A stretch of 64,000 bases of DNA from Sulfitobacter sp. S223 (lineage in GTDB: Bacteria; Pseudomonadota; Alphaproteobacteria; Rhodobacterales; Rhodobacteraceae), in assembly GCF_025143825.1 (NCBI RefSeq), contig NZ_CP083560.1, positions 1,364,001 to 1,428,000 on the forward strand. The letters run 5' to 3'. The notes beneath the pieces were generated by a model, which made no database searches, was not told the DNA's origin, and saw nothing but the letters and a program-made list of their open reading frames with translations. A program made the position numbers and the translations under genes. Below, one piece after another: positions 38,281-47,636 of the stretch. Position 1 is the first letter of the stretch. Each line of letters begins with the position of its first letter.

Positions 38281-38325
38281 ACTTCCCGGGATATTTAGAG
38301 CCAAAAGAAATACAAGGATTAAGAA

Positions 38326-38751
38326 ATGACTGTATCACTGAACAAGGCGCGGACAATCATTCGCAAGACGTTTGAAAAGGGGGCAGAGTTGGGCCTGAAG
38401 CCTCTGTCGGTGGTTGTGCTGGATTCGGGAGGCCACGTTCAGGCATTCGAGCGTCAGGATGATGCCGCACCGGGCCGGTTCGCGATTGCCCATGGCAAGG
38501 CCTATGGCGCTGTTATGCTGGGAATGGCTGGCACGGCGCAGATGGCGCGCGCCGAACAGCAGGCCTATTTTATGCAGGCGGTAAACGGCGTGTTCGGCGG
38601 ACAGGTCGTTCCGGTTCCGGGCGGTGTGCTATTGCGTTCTTCCAAGGGGGCCGTAATCGGAGCTGTTGGCGTGACGGGTGACACGTCAGACAATGATGCA
38701 ATTGCGGCGATTGCCGGGATCGAAGCCGCCAAGCTGATTGGCGAAATCTGA
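38326..38751 (+). CDS. GlcG/HbpS family protein
   Basis: A 141-residue protein of the GlcG/HbpS heme-binding-type family. The pattern is MTVSLNKARTIIRKTFEKGA, then PLSVVVLDSGGHVQAFERQD, the motif APGRFAIAHGKAYGAVMLGM, the loop PVPGGVLLRSSKGAVIGAVGVTG, and the end DNDAIAAIAGIEAAKL. Family members bind or respond to small ligands (heme, glycolate-linked); GlcG itself is of unclear function. There is no signal peptide, so it is cytosolic. It follows glcB by 86 bases, across a palindrome, which supports a link to glyoxylate metabolism. Confidence 0.87.
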   Translation: MTVSLNKARTIIRKTFEKGAELGLKPLSVVVLDSGGHVQAFERQDDAAPGRFAIAHGKAYGAVMLGMAGTAQMARAEQQAYFMQAVNGVFGGQVVPVPGGVLLRSSKGAVIGAVGVTGDTSDNDAIAAIAGIEAAKLIGEI

Positions 38752-38874
38752 GCAACTGCTCATTAAAGTAGCGCGGGTGCTTGTGATACAGGCATTCGTG
38801 CGAATGTGGTGTTGAGGCCCCATTCGATCCTCGCTAGACTAACAAGAACTACTGTGATCACGGAGTTTAGCGCT

Positions 38875-39654
38875 ATGGGTCGGCCAGTTATTGGAATTAT
38901 CGGCAACAGTCATGTCTTGAACGATCAATATGTTGTTCATGCTGGCGGTATGATGAACAGTCAAGCGGTGGCGCAAGTGGCGGGATGTATGCCAATTCTG
39001 GTGCCTTCCGATCCTGCCCTGGTTTCTGTTGGCGAATTGATGGACTGCTGTGACGGTTTCCTGCTGACCGGTGGCCGGCCGAATGTGCACCCCGAGGAAT
39101 ACGGTGAGGAAGAGACAGAAGCGCATGGCACATTCGACCGTGCGCGTGATGCTTTGGTTCTGGCGCTGACGCGTGCGTGTGTCGAGACGGGCCAGCCTGT
39201 ATTCGGGATTTGCCGCGGCTTTCAGGAGATGAATGTGGCGATGGGTGGATCGCTGTATCCGGAAATTCGCGATCTGCCTGGGCGGATGAACCACCGGATG
39301 CCGCCAGACGGCACGCTGGAGGAAAAGTTCGAGCTGCGCCACAATGTGCGCTTCACCTCCGGTGGTGTTTTTCACAAGGTCATGGGCGCTGATGTCGTGC
39401 GCACGAATACCTTGCACGGGCAGGGCATCAAGGCTGCGGGGCCGCGCATTGTTGTGGACGGTTACGCAGAAGATGGCACACCCGAAGCGATCTACGTGGA
39501 TGGAGCACCAGGCTTCACGCTCGCGGTGCAATGGCACCCGGAATACGAGGCGGCAAAAGACCCGGTTTCACGTCCGTTATTCGAAGCATTCGGCAAAGCG
39601 GCACATGACTGGTCGGCGGGCGTGCGTCCCGCAATGCTGGCTCGGGCTGTCTGA
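38875..39654 (+). CDS. class I glutamine amidotransferase-like hydrolase (PuuD-like)
   Basis: A cytosolic 259-residue protein of the gamma-glutamyl-gamma-aminobutyrate hydrolase family. It starts at ATG 38875 with CGGAG upstream. The nucleophile elbow is VFGICRGFQEMNVAMGG with catalytic Cys near residue 116, and the His-X-Glu pair is in AVQWHPEYEA near 222. The loop FLLTGGRPNVHPEEYGEEE near residue 66 is typical. It would hydrolyse a gamma-glutamyl amide, perhaps in polyamine or GABA catabolism. No other puu gene is adjacent, so the pathway is unproven. An in-frame TTG at 38806 would add 23 atypical residues. Confidence 0.88.
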   Translation: MGRPVIGIIGNSHVLNDQYVVHAGGMMNSQAVAQVAGCMPILVPSDPALVSVGELMDCCDGFLLTGGRPNVHPEEYGEEETEAHGTFDRARDALVLALTRACVETGQPVFGICRGFQEMNVAMGGSLYPEIRDLPGRMNHRMPPDGTLEEKFELRHNVRFTSGGVFHKVMGADVVRTNTLHGQGIKAAGPRIVVDGYAEDGTPEAIYVDGAPGFTLAVQWHPEYEAAKDPVSRPLFEAFGKAAHDWSAGVRPAMLARAV

Positions 39655-39735
39655 ATTTAGAAGGGCAGAAAATGGTCAGCGACATCAAACTGTGTTGACG
39701 CCGCTGAACCATGTAGTCCATCTCAGGCACGAATT

Positions 39736-40488
39736 TTACATCATCCCGCCGGCGATCTCGATGCTTTGACCGTTGATACTGCCGGAATCCGGTCCGACCA
39801 GCCACGCGGCGGCGGCAGAGACTTCATCTACTGTGATCAGTCGCTTGTGCCGATTTGCCTTCACCATCATGTCGCGCGCGGCGTCAGTCGAAATTCCAGC
39901 GCGTTCTGAAATGGACTGGGTGTTGCGGCTGACGATTTCGGTATCGACATAACCGGGGCAGAGTGAGTTAAAGGTATAGGGCTTGCCCATATATTCTTCG
40001 CTAAGCGACCGGATCAGGCCGATCATGCCGTGCTTTGACGCGGAATAGCAGGCCGCACCAGGTAGGCCTTTGAGACCGGCCATGGATGAAACAGCAATAA
40101 CACGTCCCCAATCTGTGCTGAGCATGCCGGGCAGGCATTCACGGATCGTCAGAAAGGCACCATCAAGATTGGTGGCCATCATGTCACGCCAGAACGTCAT
40201 ATCAGTTTTGTGCGCAGCCTTACCCGTCGCGAGACCGGCATTCGGGATGCAAATCTGGACCGGACCGCGCGCGGCAACGGCGGATGCAATCTTGGCCACA
40301 ACTTCGTCTTCGTTGCGTACGTCCATCGCCATCGCAGTCATGCCTTCAGTGGCAACTTCTTCCAGTACTTCCTGCCGACGGCCTGTAATGGTGACATGAG
40401 CGCCTTGCGCTACCAGCATCTTTGCAATGGCCAGCCCAATGCCTGTGCCACCACCTGTAATAAGCGCGTGTTTTCCGTTCAGTGTCAT
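39736..40488 (-). CDS. SDR family NAD(P)-dependent oxidoreductase
   Basis: A classical SDR of 250 residues. The dinucleotide motif is ALITGGGTGIGLAIAKML near residue 8, the NAG motif appears as CIPNAGLATGK near 82, and the catalytic Ser...Tyr-X3-Lys lies in VSSMAGLKGLPGAACYSASKHG near 137-154. ITGRRQEV after strand 2 suggests NADP preference. The C-terminal SGSINGQSIEIAGGMM is usual. Resemblance is to 3-hydroxybutyrate-dehydrogenase-like SDRs, but the substrate is not determined. It is divergent from pntA across 321 bases. Confidence 0.87.
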   Translation of the reverse strand: MTLNGKHALITGGGTGIGLAIAKMLVAQGAHVTITGRRQEVLEEVATEGMTAMAMDVRNEDEVVAKIASAVAARGPVQICIPNAGLATGKAAHKTDMTFWRDMMATNLDGAFLTIRECLPGMLSTDWGRVIAVSSMAGLKGLPGAACYSASKHGMIGLIRSLSEEYMGKPYTFNSLCPGYVDTEIVSRNTQSISERAGISTDAARDMMVKANRHKRLITVDEVSAAAAWLVGPDSGSINGQSIEIAGGMM

Positions 40489-40809
40489 AGTTTCCTCCTC
40501 TTTTGCCGGAGCTTAGAGCGGGGATACTGCTGCCGATAGGGGCAGCAGATTTAACGTAACGGCAAAGGGGTGATTCTAATTCGAAGATCAGCAGCATTGT
40601 TGCGTAGGTCTGATAGTCCTTGAAATATTGTTTCGAGGTCAAATGCCGTAGGGTTTTTGCCAAAAATCTCCCCGACAGCCGAAAAAAGGCGCAAAACACT
40701 GCGTCTTATGTAAGGGGGGCGCTTGTTTGTCAGTATTCTGCGGGGTAGGTCAAATGATCATCTGCGACACGCCAGTTTCGGCACCAAACGCAAATTTGGG
40801 AGATTTTGA
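40489..40809. promoter_or_regulatory. divergent control region between the SDR gene and pntA
   Basis: 321 bases that should hold promoters for both directions. A hairpin CTGCTGCC (40527-40534)/GGCAGCAG (40541-40548) lies close to the SDR start. A 19-codon + strand frame starts at ATG 40754 and ends over the pntA start (separate entry). No normal-size gene is supported. Confidence 0.5.
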
Positions 40810-40813
40810 GTGA
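40754..40813 (+). CDS. possible 19-residue leader overlapping the pntA start
   Basis: A frame from ATG 40754 (preceded by GTAGGTC) codes [19 protein letters not shown] and stops with a TGA that overlaps the pntA GTG start by four bases (GTGA). This could couple translation to pntA, but any start of the form GTGA makes such a stop, so chance is a real alternative. Confidence 0.25.
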   Translation: MIICDTPVSAPNANLGDFE

Positions 40814-42384
40814 AGATCGGGACACCTAAAGAGGTATTCGAGGGCGAGCGCCGCGTGGCAATGACGCCCGACAGTGCTTTGCAATTACAAAAACTGGGGC
40901 ACGAGTGCCTTATCGAAACAGGCGCGGGAGCGGCATCGGGTTTCGACGACGCATCTTACACGGCTGCAGGCGTGACCGTGGTCAAGACTGCTGCTGCCTT
41001 GTGGAAAGAGGCCGACGTCGTCGCGAAAGTGCGCGTGCCCAACACCACTGAAATGAAAAAGCTGCGCGAAGGTCAGACGCTGATTTCGTTCTTCAGCCCT
41101 GTGGCGGATGAAGCGAAAATGCAGGCGGCAGCCAAAAAGGGCGCCACCGTTGTTGCGATGGAGATGATCCCGCGCATCAGCCGCGCCCAGAAGATGGACG
41201 CGCTATCTTCTATGGCGAACATTGCGGGTTACCGCGCCGTCATTGAAGCAGGCAACAACTTTGGCCGTTTCTTTACAGGTCAAATCACAGCGGCGGGCAA
41301 GGTGCCTCCGGCGAAAGTTCTGGTTGTGGGGGCGGGCGTTGCCGGTCTGGCCGCGATTGGTACTTCCACCAGCCTTGGTGCGATCACGCTGGCGTTTGAT
41401 GTGCGGCCCGAAGTGGCAGAACAAGTCGAATCTATGGGCGCCGAATTTGTTTACCTCGATTTCGAGGAAGAGCAGACAGACGGTGCCGCGACTGGCGGCT
41501 ATGCCTCCGTTTCCAGCCCAGAGTTCCGCGAAGCACAGTTGGCCAAGTTCCGCGAGCTAGCGCCCGAAGTTGATATCGTGATCACCACAGCGTTGATCCC
41601 CAACCGCGAAGCGCCAGAGCTGTGGACCGAAGACATGGTCGCGGCGATGAAGCCCGGTTCCGTTATCGTCGATTTGGCGGCTGAAAAGGGCGGCAACTGC
41701 AAGCTGACTGTCATGGACGAGAAAATCGTCACGGATAATGGCGTGACCATCATCGGCTATACCGATTTCCCAAGCCGGATGAGCGCGCAGGCGTCGACAC
41801 TCTATTCGACAAACATCCGTCACTTGATGACAGACCTGACGCCCGAAAAAGACGGCGTTATCAATCACAACATGGAAGATGACGTGATCCGTGGGGCAAC
41901 GATTGCCCATGCAGAGGCAGTTACCTTCCCGCCGCCACCGCCGAAAGTGGCAGCGATCGCGGCCGCGCCGAAAAAGCCGGCTGTGAAAGAGCTGACAGCG
42001 GAAGAAAAGCGTGCTGCTGAAACGGCTGCATTCAAGGCGCAGACCAAGAACCAGGTTATCCTGCTGGGTGTTGGTGGTGCGTTGCTGCTGGCCGTAGGGC
42101 TTGTCGCTCCGGCAAGTTTTATGCAGCACTTTATCGTGTTTGTGCTGTCTGTGTTTATCGGATTCCAGGTGATCTGGGGCGTGGCGCACAGCCTGCACAC
42201 ACCGCTGATGGCGGTAACCAACGCGATCTCCTCGATCATCATTCTGGGGGCGCTGATGCAGATCGGATCGGCATCCTTCCTTGTGATCTTACTTGCTGCC
42301 TTGTCCCTGTTTATGTGCGGGATCAACATTTTTGGCGGCTTCCTCGTGACACGGCGCATGCTCGCCATGTTCCAGAAATCTTAA
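40810..42384 (+). CDS. pntA: NAD(P) transhydrogenase subunit alpha
   Basis: PntA is the NAD(H)-binding subunit of the proton-pumping membrane transhydrogenase that makes NADPH from NADH. The 524 residues start at GTG 40810, with GGGAGA upstream. The N-terminal alanine-dehydrogenase-like domain begins [20 protein letters not shown]; the NAD loop is [18 protein letters not shown] near 170, and [20 protein letters not shown] near 312 is conserved. After a flexible Pro/Ala/Lys linker (about 370-400) come four hydrophobic helices (about 415-515). The fused single-chain form is as in E. coli, not the split PntAA/PntAB form seen in some relatives. pntB follows after 13 bases. Confidence 0.96.
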   Translation: MKIGTPKEVFEGERRVAMTPDSALQLQKLGHECLIETGAGAASGFDDASYTAAGVTVVKTAAALWKEADVVAKVRVPNTTEMKKLREGQTLISFFSPVADEAKMQAAAKKGATVVAMEMIPRISRAQKMDALSSMANIAGYRAVIEAGNNFGRFFTGQITAAGKVPPAKVLVVGAGVAGLAAIGTSTSLGAITLAFDVRPEVAEQVESMGAEFVYLDFEEEQTDGAATGGYASVSSPEFREAQLAKFRELAPEVDIVITTALIPNREAPELWTEDMVAAMKPGSVIVDLAAEKGGNCKLTVMDEKIVTDNGVTIIGYTDFPSRMSAQASTLYSTNIRHLMTDLTPEKDGVINHNMEDDVIRGATIAHAEAVTFPPPPPKVAAIAAAPKKPAVKELTAEEKRAAETAAFKAQTKNQVILLGVGGALLLAVGLVAPASFMQHFIVFVLSVFIGFQVIWGVAHSLHTPLMAVTNAISSIIILGALMQIGSASFLVILLAALSLFMCGINIFGGFLVTRRMLAMFQKS

Positions 42385-42397
42385 GGGAGCGCGGATC

Positions 42398-43837
42398 ATG
42401 GATTTTGGTTTCACAACAGCGGCCTATGTGGTCGCAGCTATCCTCTTCATCCTCTCGCTGGGGGGGCTGAGCGGGCAGGAAAGCGCCAAGCGCGCTGTGT
42501 GGTACGGCATTGTCGGTATGGCTTTGGCCGTGGCCGCAACGCTGATCGGCCCCGGTTCGGGCTTCTGGTTGCTATCGGTTATTCTGATCGCTGGCGGCGG
42601 TGCCATCGGTTACCAGCTGGCAACACGGGTGCAAATGACCCAGATGCCGGAACTGGTTGCCGCAATGCACAGCCTTGTCGGTCTGGCTGCGGTGTTCGTA
42701 GGTCTGATCGCACACTTCGAGATGGGCCGCGTGGCCGATTTTGTTGCAAGCGGTGGCGACATCAAAGAGCTGGGTACTTTCGCAGCGCTGATCGCGAAGA
42801 AAACAACTGTAGAGCTGAACATTCTGCGGGTTGAGCTGTTCTTGGGTGTCTTCATCGGTGCTGTGACTTTCACAGGCTCCGTGATTGCCTATGGCAAGCT
42901 CGCGGGCCGTGTGACGTCCTCTGCTGAAAAGCTGCCGGGCGGTCATATGCTGAACGCGGCGGCTGCGGGTCTGTCCCTTATCGCGCTAGTTTGGTACTTC
43001 AACACCGGCGGTTTCTTCCCGCTGTTCATCATGACGCTGGCGGCGCTGTTTATCGGCTATCACCTGATCATGGGGATTGGCGGCGCGGATATGCCTGTGG
43101 TTGTGTCCATGCTGAACTCCTATTCTGGCTGGGCTGCTGCGGCGATCGGCTTCTCGCTGGGCAATGATCTGTTGATCGTTGTTGGCGCGTTGGTTGGTTC
43201 TTCGGGTGCGATCCTTTCCTACATCATGTGTAAGGCGATGAACCGGTCATTTGTGTCCGTCATCCTTGGTGGCTTTGGCGGCCCTGCCGGCGAACAAATG
43301 GCCGTTGAAGGTGAGCAGATTGCCATTGAGTCAGAAGGCGTTGCTGCGGCGCTGAACGAAGCTGACAGCATCATCATCATCCCGGGTTACGGTATGGCGG
43401 TGGCACAAGCTCAGACCGGCGTTGCCGAGCTGGTGCGTAAGCTGCGTGCAAAGGGCAAGAACGTGCGTTTCGCCATTCACCCTGTTGCGGGGCGTCTGCC
43501 GGGCCACATGAACGTTCTTCTGGCCGAAGCAAAGGTGCCTTATGACATCGTGATGGAAATGGACGAGATCAACGACGATTTCCCGGATACGGACGTCGCG
43601 ATTGTTATCGGCTCCAATGACATCGTGAACCCTGCGGCGCAGGACGATCCAAACAGCCCCATCGCCGGTATGCCGGTTCTGGAATGCTGGAAGGCCAAGC
43701 AGGTGTTTGTGTCCAAGCGCGGGCAGGGGACGGGTTACTCCGGCATCGAAAACCCGCTGTTCTTTAAAGAGAACACGCGGATGTTCTATGGCGATGCAAA
43801 AGCGTCCTTGGACAAGCTGCTTCCGCTGATCGACTAA
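42398..43837 (+). CDS. pntB: NAD(P) transhydrogenase subunit beta
   Basis: PntB carries the membrane proton channel and the NADP(H)-binding domain III. The 479 residues start at ATG 42398, behind AAGGGAG. Seven to nine hydrophobic helices occupy about residues 5-280 (e.g. [39 protein letters not shown] with the conserved GGADMPVV). Domain III (about 300-479) shows [20 protein letters not shown], the Gly-rich NADP loop, then [20 protein letters not shown] and [16 protein letters not shown]. Together with pntA it is a complete transhydrogenase. A terminator follows about 50 bases downstream. Confidence 0.97.
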   Translation: MDFGFTTAAYVVAAILFILSLGGLSGQESAKRAVWYGIVGMALAVAATLIGPGSGFWLLSVILIAGGGAIGYQLATRVQMTQMPELVAAMHSLVGLAAVFVGLIAHFEMGRVADFVASGGDIKELGTFAALIAKKTTVELNILRVELFLGVFIGAVTFTGSVIAYGKLAGRVTSSAEKLPGGHMLNAAAAGLSLIALVWYFNTGGFFPLFIMTLAALFIGYHLIMGIGGADMPVVVSMLNSYSGWAAAAIGFSLGNDLLIVVGALVGSSGAILSYIMCKAMNRSFVSVILGGFGGPAGEQMAVEGEQIAIESEGVAAALNEADSIIIIPGYGMAVAQAQTGVAELVRKLRAKGKNVRFAIHPVAGRLPGHMNVLLAEAKVPYDIVMEMDEINDDFPDTDVAIVIGSNDIVNPAAQDDPNSPIAGMPVLECWKAKQVFVSKRGQGTGYSGIENPLFFKENTRMFYGDAKASLDKLLPLID

Positions 43838-43887
43838 GGTAAGCGATGTGGCTGATTTCTTAAGGGGTCAGTCTGTAAACCACCTGA

Positions 43888-43920
43888 AACGCCCTGTCGG
43901 AAATAGCAGGGCGTTTTGCT
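43888..43920 (+). terminator. intrinsic terminator after pntB
   Basis: The stem AACGCCCTG (43888-43896) pairs with CAGGGCGTT (43907-43915), loop TCGGAAATAG, followed by TTGCTTTAT. It ends the pntAB transcript. Confidence 0.88.
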
Positions 43921-44089
43921 TTATCCGTGTGGGACTAACGCAGATTTTGAAAACAACGCGCCGCAATTTCCGATAGGCGAAAAAGTATACCACGGTGCGC
44001 CCAAACTACTGTTATAAGAGGCTCTTCAACATTGAGCTATTGGCCGCTCTTGAGCCATGAAGGTGTAAACCCGCTGGAGAAACCGCACC

Positions 44090-45379
44090 ATGCCCCCTAT
44101 TTCCGATCACCCCCTGCGCTATGCCCTGACAGGAGAGCTGCACGCGCGGCCCTTTCCCAACGTCGACGCGCCGCAGGTTGTGGCATTTCTAGCGATCAAG
44201 CAGGCAGGTGATGCTGCTGCGCGGGATCGTGACCGCAGCGCAGATATGGCGCATCTGGTGGCCTTGCTGAAACACTACGGTGCGCCGCTGCCAGATCCGG
44301 ACGCTACGCATTATTACGGCGCGATGGGCAAGTTTCACCTGAAGTGGGAACAGCATACCGAATTTGTGACCTATACCGCCTTCGGCGATGAGCTGAGTGC
44401 ACGGCCCTTCGACCCGTCTGAGTTTGACGTATTTCCAACGCATTGGTTGGACGCTGCACCGGGGCAGCGACTGACGTCCTGTCTGTTACGGCTGATGCGG
44501 CAAGTCGGTAAAGAGGATGATCTGCTGGATCATCTGCGGGAATGGTTCGTACCGGAAAGCCTTGCTGCTGCGCAGGTGTTGGAAGGGGCCGCTATCGTGG
44601 CCAGCGACTTTCGCATCGATCCCGCTGGGCATACACGGTTCGCCGTATTTGTCCCTGAACAGACGGGCACGCGACGTGTGGGGCGCATCATCCAGCGGTT
44701 ACTGGAGATTGAGACCTATAAGACCATGTCGATGCTTGGCTTTGCGCTGACGCGCGAGATTGGCGGAAAGGTAGGCCTGTTGGATCGGCAACTAAGCGAC
44801 CTTATGGCGAAGATGAGTGCTCAGGAGCTTCGCCCAGAGACGACGCTGGATGCGCTGCTGGATGTTTCGGTCGAACTGGAGAACGTCGTTGCCCAAAGCG
44901 CATTCCGCTTTGCGGGAACAGAGGCCTACAAAGCGATCGTAGACGAGCGCATCCGCGCGCTACGCGAGAGCCGTTTTGCAGGACGACAGGGGTTTGGCGA
45001 ATTCATGATGCGCCGGTATGAGCCTGCAATGCGGACGGTGATTTCGATGGAGAGGCGGCTGGAGCGGATGTCGGCGCGGGCATTGCGGGCATCTGATTTG
45101 CTGCGAACGCGGGTGGATGTCGAACGCTCTGCACAGAACCAGGCGATTTTGGAAAGCATGGACAAGCGTGCGGATTTGCAACTGCGTTTGCAGCACACGG
45201 TTGAGGGGCTGTCAGTTGTGGCAATCAGCTATTACGCGGTCTCGCTGGTCAGCTATCTGCTGTATCCACTTGCCGATATGACGGGGCTGTCCAAGGGGCT
45301 TTTGACTGCGGCGGTGACCTTACCTGTGGTGGGGCTGGTCTGGGCTGCGGTGCGGCGGATACGAAAACGTATCGGTTGA
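44090..45379 (+). CDS. DUF3422 family protein
   Basis: A 429-residue protein matching DUF3422. It begins DHPLRYALTGELHARPFPNV (conserved N-terminal motif LHARPFP), then KFHLKWEQHTEFVTYTAFGD and FPTHWLDAAPGQR. The middle (about 160-370) is soluble, with ALTREIGGKVGLLDRQLSDL and RYEPAMRTVISMERRLERMS in long helices that may form coiled coils. The C-terminus has two membrane helices (about 378-396 and 402-422), ending RRIRKRIG, so it is anchored in the inner membrane at its C-terminal end. The function is unknown. It stands alone on the + strand after the pntAB terminator. Confidence 0.88.
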   Translation: MPPISDHPLRYALTGELHARPFPNVDAPQVVAFLAIKQAGDAAARDRDRSADMAHLVALLKHYGAPLPDPDATHYYGAMGKFHLKWEQHTEFVTYTAFGDELSARPFDPSEFDVFPTHWLDAAPGQRLTSCLLRLMRQVGKEDDLLDHLREWFVPESLAAAQVLEGAAIVASDFRIDPAGHTRFAVFVPEQTGTRRVGRIIQRLLEIETYKTMSMLGFALTREIGGKVGLLDRQLSDLMAKMSAQELRPETTLDALLDVSVELENVVAQSAFRFAGTEAYKAIVDERIRALRESRFAGRQGFGEFMMRRYEPAMRTVISMERRLERMSARALRASDLLRTRVDVERSAQNQAILESMDKRADLQLRLQHTVEGLSVVAISYYAVSLVSYLLYPLADMTGLSKGLLTAAVTLPVVGLVWAAVRRIRKRIG

Positions 45380-45468
45380 TCCGCCTGTCCGGGCTTTGCA
45401 GGCTGTCCTTGTCGATGTCTTAGGAAGGGGTCTTAGGCGCGCAGGGATACCCGTACGCGCCCAAAGGG

Positions 45469-46470
45469 TCAGCGGCCGCGAATGCGCGGATCCAGCGCGT
45501 CGCGCAGACCGTCACCAAGGTAGTTCACGCTCAGCACGGTGAGCGAGATCAGGATGCCGGGTAGCAACACGCGCTCCGGATATTCCTGCATACGTACCAC
45601 AGCGTCCGACAGCAATTTGCCCCACGTGGGGAAATCTGACGGAAAGCCGACACCTAGGAAGGAGAGGGCAGATTCCGTGATGATGGCCGTGGCAAGGCCC
45701 AGCGTGGCAGACACCATGATGGGTGAAACCACATTCGGCAGCAGGTGGCGGCGGATGATCTTTCCCGAGGTAGATCCAATCGAGCGGGCCGCCAGAATGA
45801 ATTCCCGCTCTTTTAGGGCAAGGATATCACCGCGCACGATGCGGGCGGTTTGCATCCAGGAGGTCAGCGCAATGACCGAGACGATGAGGATAAACATGCC
45901 AGCCTCCGGGCTGCCAAAAGCGGCTGTAAGCGGTTGGCGGAACAGTGTCACGGCCAGCAATGTCAGCGGCAGGATCGGCAGTGAAAGAACCAGATCGGTA
46001 AAGCGCATCAGCAGAAAGTCGGCGCGTTTGAAGTAGCCGGCAGCCACGCCAATGGCGGTCCCGATGAACAAAGACAGGATCATCGCCGACCAGCCAACAG
46101 CCATACTGACGCGGCCCCCATAGATCATCTGGGCAAGGATATCACGGCCCAGTTGATCTGTTCCGAACGGGTGTAGCCAACCGGCCTTGGCGTCAGCGTC
46201 CCACAGCAGGGTGTAGATCGGACGCCAGTCCTTGTTCCGGATGTCGAGCTTGGTCGGCTCAATCGTCCACAGGTACGGCCCCAGCAAAACGGCAAGCGTA
46301 ACGAACAGCAGAAAGCCACCACCAAAAAGCGCGCCTTTATGCTTGCGGAATTGATCCCACACGTCACGCCACTGGCTGCGCGGCGGCCTTGACGGCTCTT
46401 TGTCGACAAGCGCGCCGTAGATTTCAAGATCGGCTTCGATTGGGCTGGCGGGGATTGCTTGCTCAGTCAT
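45469..46470 (-). CDS. peptide-type ABC transporter permease (OppC/DppC-like)
   Basis: The second permease of the peptide transporter, 333 residues from the ATG at 46470 (AAGGAT upstream). It overlaps the partner permease gene by eight bases. About residues 30-45 start the first helix (KHKGALFGGGFLLFVTLAVL); five further helices lie in the BPD_transp_1 domain. The EAA loop that docks to the ATPase is visible as LKEREFILAARSIGSTSGKI near residue 220, followed by RHLLPNVVSPIMVSATLG. The C-terminus ends LGDGLRDALDPRIRGR, typical of OppC. Transport with the fused ATPase across the divergent region is inferred from context. Confidence 0.93.
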   Translation of the reverse strand: MTEQAIPASPIEADLEIYGALVDKEPSRPPRSQWRDVWDQFRKHKGALFGGGFLLFVTLAVLLGPYLWTIEPTKLDIRNKDWRPIYTLLWDADAKAGWLHPFGTDQLGRDILAQMIYGGRVSMAVGWSAMILSLFIGTAIGVAAGYFKRADFLLMRFTDLVLSLPILPLTLLAVTLFRQPLTAAFGSPEAGMFILIVSVIALTSWMQTARIVRGDILALKEREFILAARSIGSTSGKIIRRHLLPNVVSPIMVSATLGLATAIITESALSFLGVGFPSDFPTWGKLLSDAVVRMQEYPERVLLPGILISLTVLSVNYLGDGLRDALDPRIRGR

Positions 46471-47533
46471 AGCGGATCCTTGGGTCAAGCACGCCGTAAA
46501 GGATGTCGGCGATGAGGTTGAACAGAACGATGAGGATGGCGAAGATGAAGGTCAGTGTCATCACCATCGGCAGGTCATTGGCAAAAAGTGCCGTCAGCAA
46601 AAGCTGACCGATGCCGTTCACCTTGAAGACGTTTTCGGTGATGATTGCACCGCCAAAGATGGCAGGCATACCCAGAGCAATGATAGTCACCACGGGGATC
46701 ATCGAGTTGCGCAGCACATGTACCATGACAACCACGCTTTCGCTAAGGCCCTTGGCGCGGGCCGTGCGCACATAGTCCTGATTAAGATTGTCGAGCATGG
46801 CGGAGCGCATGTAGCGGCTGATTTGTGCAGTGGTTTGCAGGGCCAGCACCATCACAGGCATGATCATCTGCATGAGCTGTATTTTGAAGGTTGCCCAGCT
46901 ATCGACCACCAGAGTGGTGTCATAGATCGACGGCAACCAGCCCAGTGTGACAGAAAAGATCACGATCAGCAGCGGACCGGTAAAGAACGGCGGGATCGAA
47001 AAGCCGACCATCGTGACGAATGTACCGGCCTGATCGAAAAGCGAATAGTGACGGTAGGCAGAATAGATGCCAATCGGGATCGCGATCAGGATGCCTACGA
47101 CATAGCTTAGGCCAACAACCCAAAGGGTCTGCGGCATCCGCTGGATCACGATATCCATGACCGGGCTACGGGTCTGCCAGCTGATCACACGCTGTGTTTC
47201 GACCATGGCGCCGGTGACGGGATCGGTTGTCATGCTCAGTTGCGTGTCAGGCAACCAGCCGAACAGAAAGCTGTTGCTGGTCAGGTGGTCGATAAAGACC
47301 GACGGTTCGACCACGAAGAACTGGTAGAGCCATTTTAGGTATTGAACATGGATGGGCGCGCCAAGGCCAAGAGCTTCGCGCATTTTCTGCTTCACTTCCG
47401 GCGGCACGGTAAGTGGCACCTGTGCCATCGGGTCACCGGGGGCAAGTTGCAGCAATAGAAATATCACGAGGCTGATAAATAAAAGCGTCGGAATGGAGAG
47501 AAGCAGTCGTCGGATGGTGAAATTCAGCATCAA
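46463..47533 (-). CDS. peptide-type ABC transporter permease (OppB/DppB-like)
   Basis: The first permease of the same transporter, 356 residues. It starts with the usual cytosolic tip and first helix (MMLNFTIRRLLLSIPTLLFI), then the periplasmic loop that is expanded here (about 60-120). Five more helices and the EAA loop RTARAKGLSESVVVMVHVLR near residue 255 follow, with ILRN-like SMIPVVTIIALGMPAIFGGA. The C-terminus FNLIADILYGVLDPRIRYD is characteristic of OppB/DppB. It lies downstream of the binding-protein gene across 103 bases with two strong hairpins and overlaps the OppC gene. Substrate class is peptides or related small molecules. Confidence 0.93.
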   Translation of the reverse strand: MMLNFTIRRLLLSIPTLLFISLVIFLLLQLAPGDPMAQVPLTVPPEVKQKMREALGLGAPIHVQYLKWLYQFFVVEPSVFIDHLTSNSFLFGWLPDTQLSMTTDPVTGAMVETQRVISWQTRSPVMDIVIQRMPQTLWVVGLSYVVGILIAIPIGIYSAYRHYSLFDQAGTFVTMVGFSIPPFFTGPLLIVIFSVTLGWLPSIYDTTLVVDSWATFKIQLMQMIMPVMVLALQTTAQISRYMRSAMLDNLNQDYVRTARAKGLSESVVVMVHVLRNSMIPVVTIIALGMPAIFGGAIITENVFKVNGIGQLLLTALFANDLPMVMTLTFIFAILIVLFNLIADILYGVLDPRIRYD

Positions 47534-47570
47534 GCGGCGCCTTTATTGATCAGTCTGTTTGTTGGAAGTA

Positions 47571-47627
47571 GGGCGGGGTCTCCCCCGCCCAATAAGGTCT
47601 AAAAGTATGGTGGGGAAGCCCCCACCA
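47571..47627 (-). repeat. two tandem hairpins between binding protein and permease genes
   Basis: Two GC-rich stem-loops lie in the 103-base gap downstream of the binding-protein stop: TGGTGGGG (47608-47615)/CCCCACCA (47620-47627), and GGGCGGGG (47571-47578)/CCCCGCCC (47583-47590). Both have eight-base-pair stems with four-base loops. There is no T-run after them on the - strand (ACTTCCAAC follows). This is the place where ABC operons often carry a REP-like or stabilising element that raises binding-protein mRNA over the permeases. That role is inferred from position. Confidence 0.65.
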
Positions 47628-47636
47628 CAACAGTTA

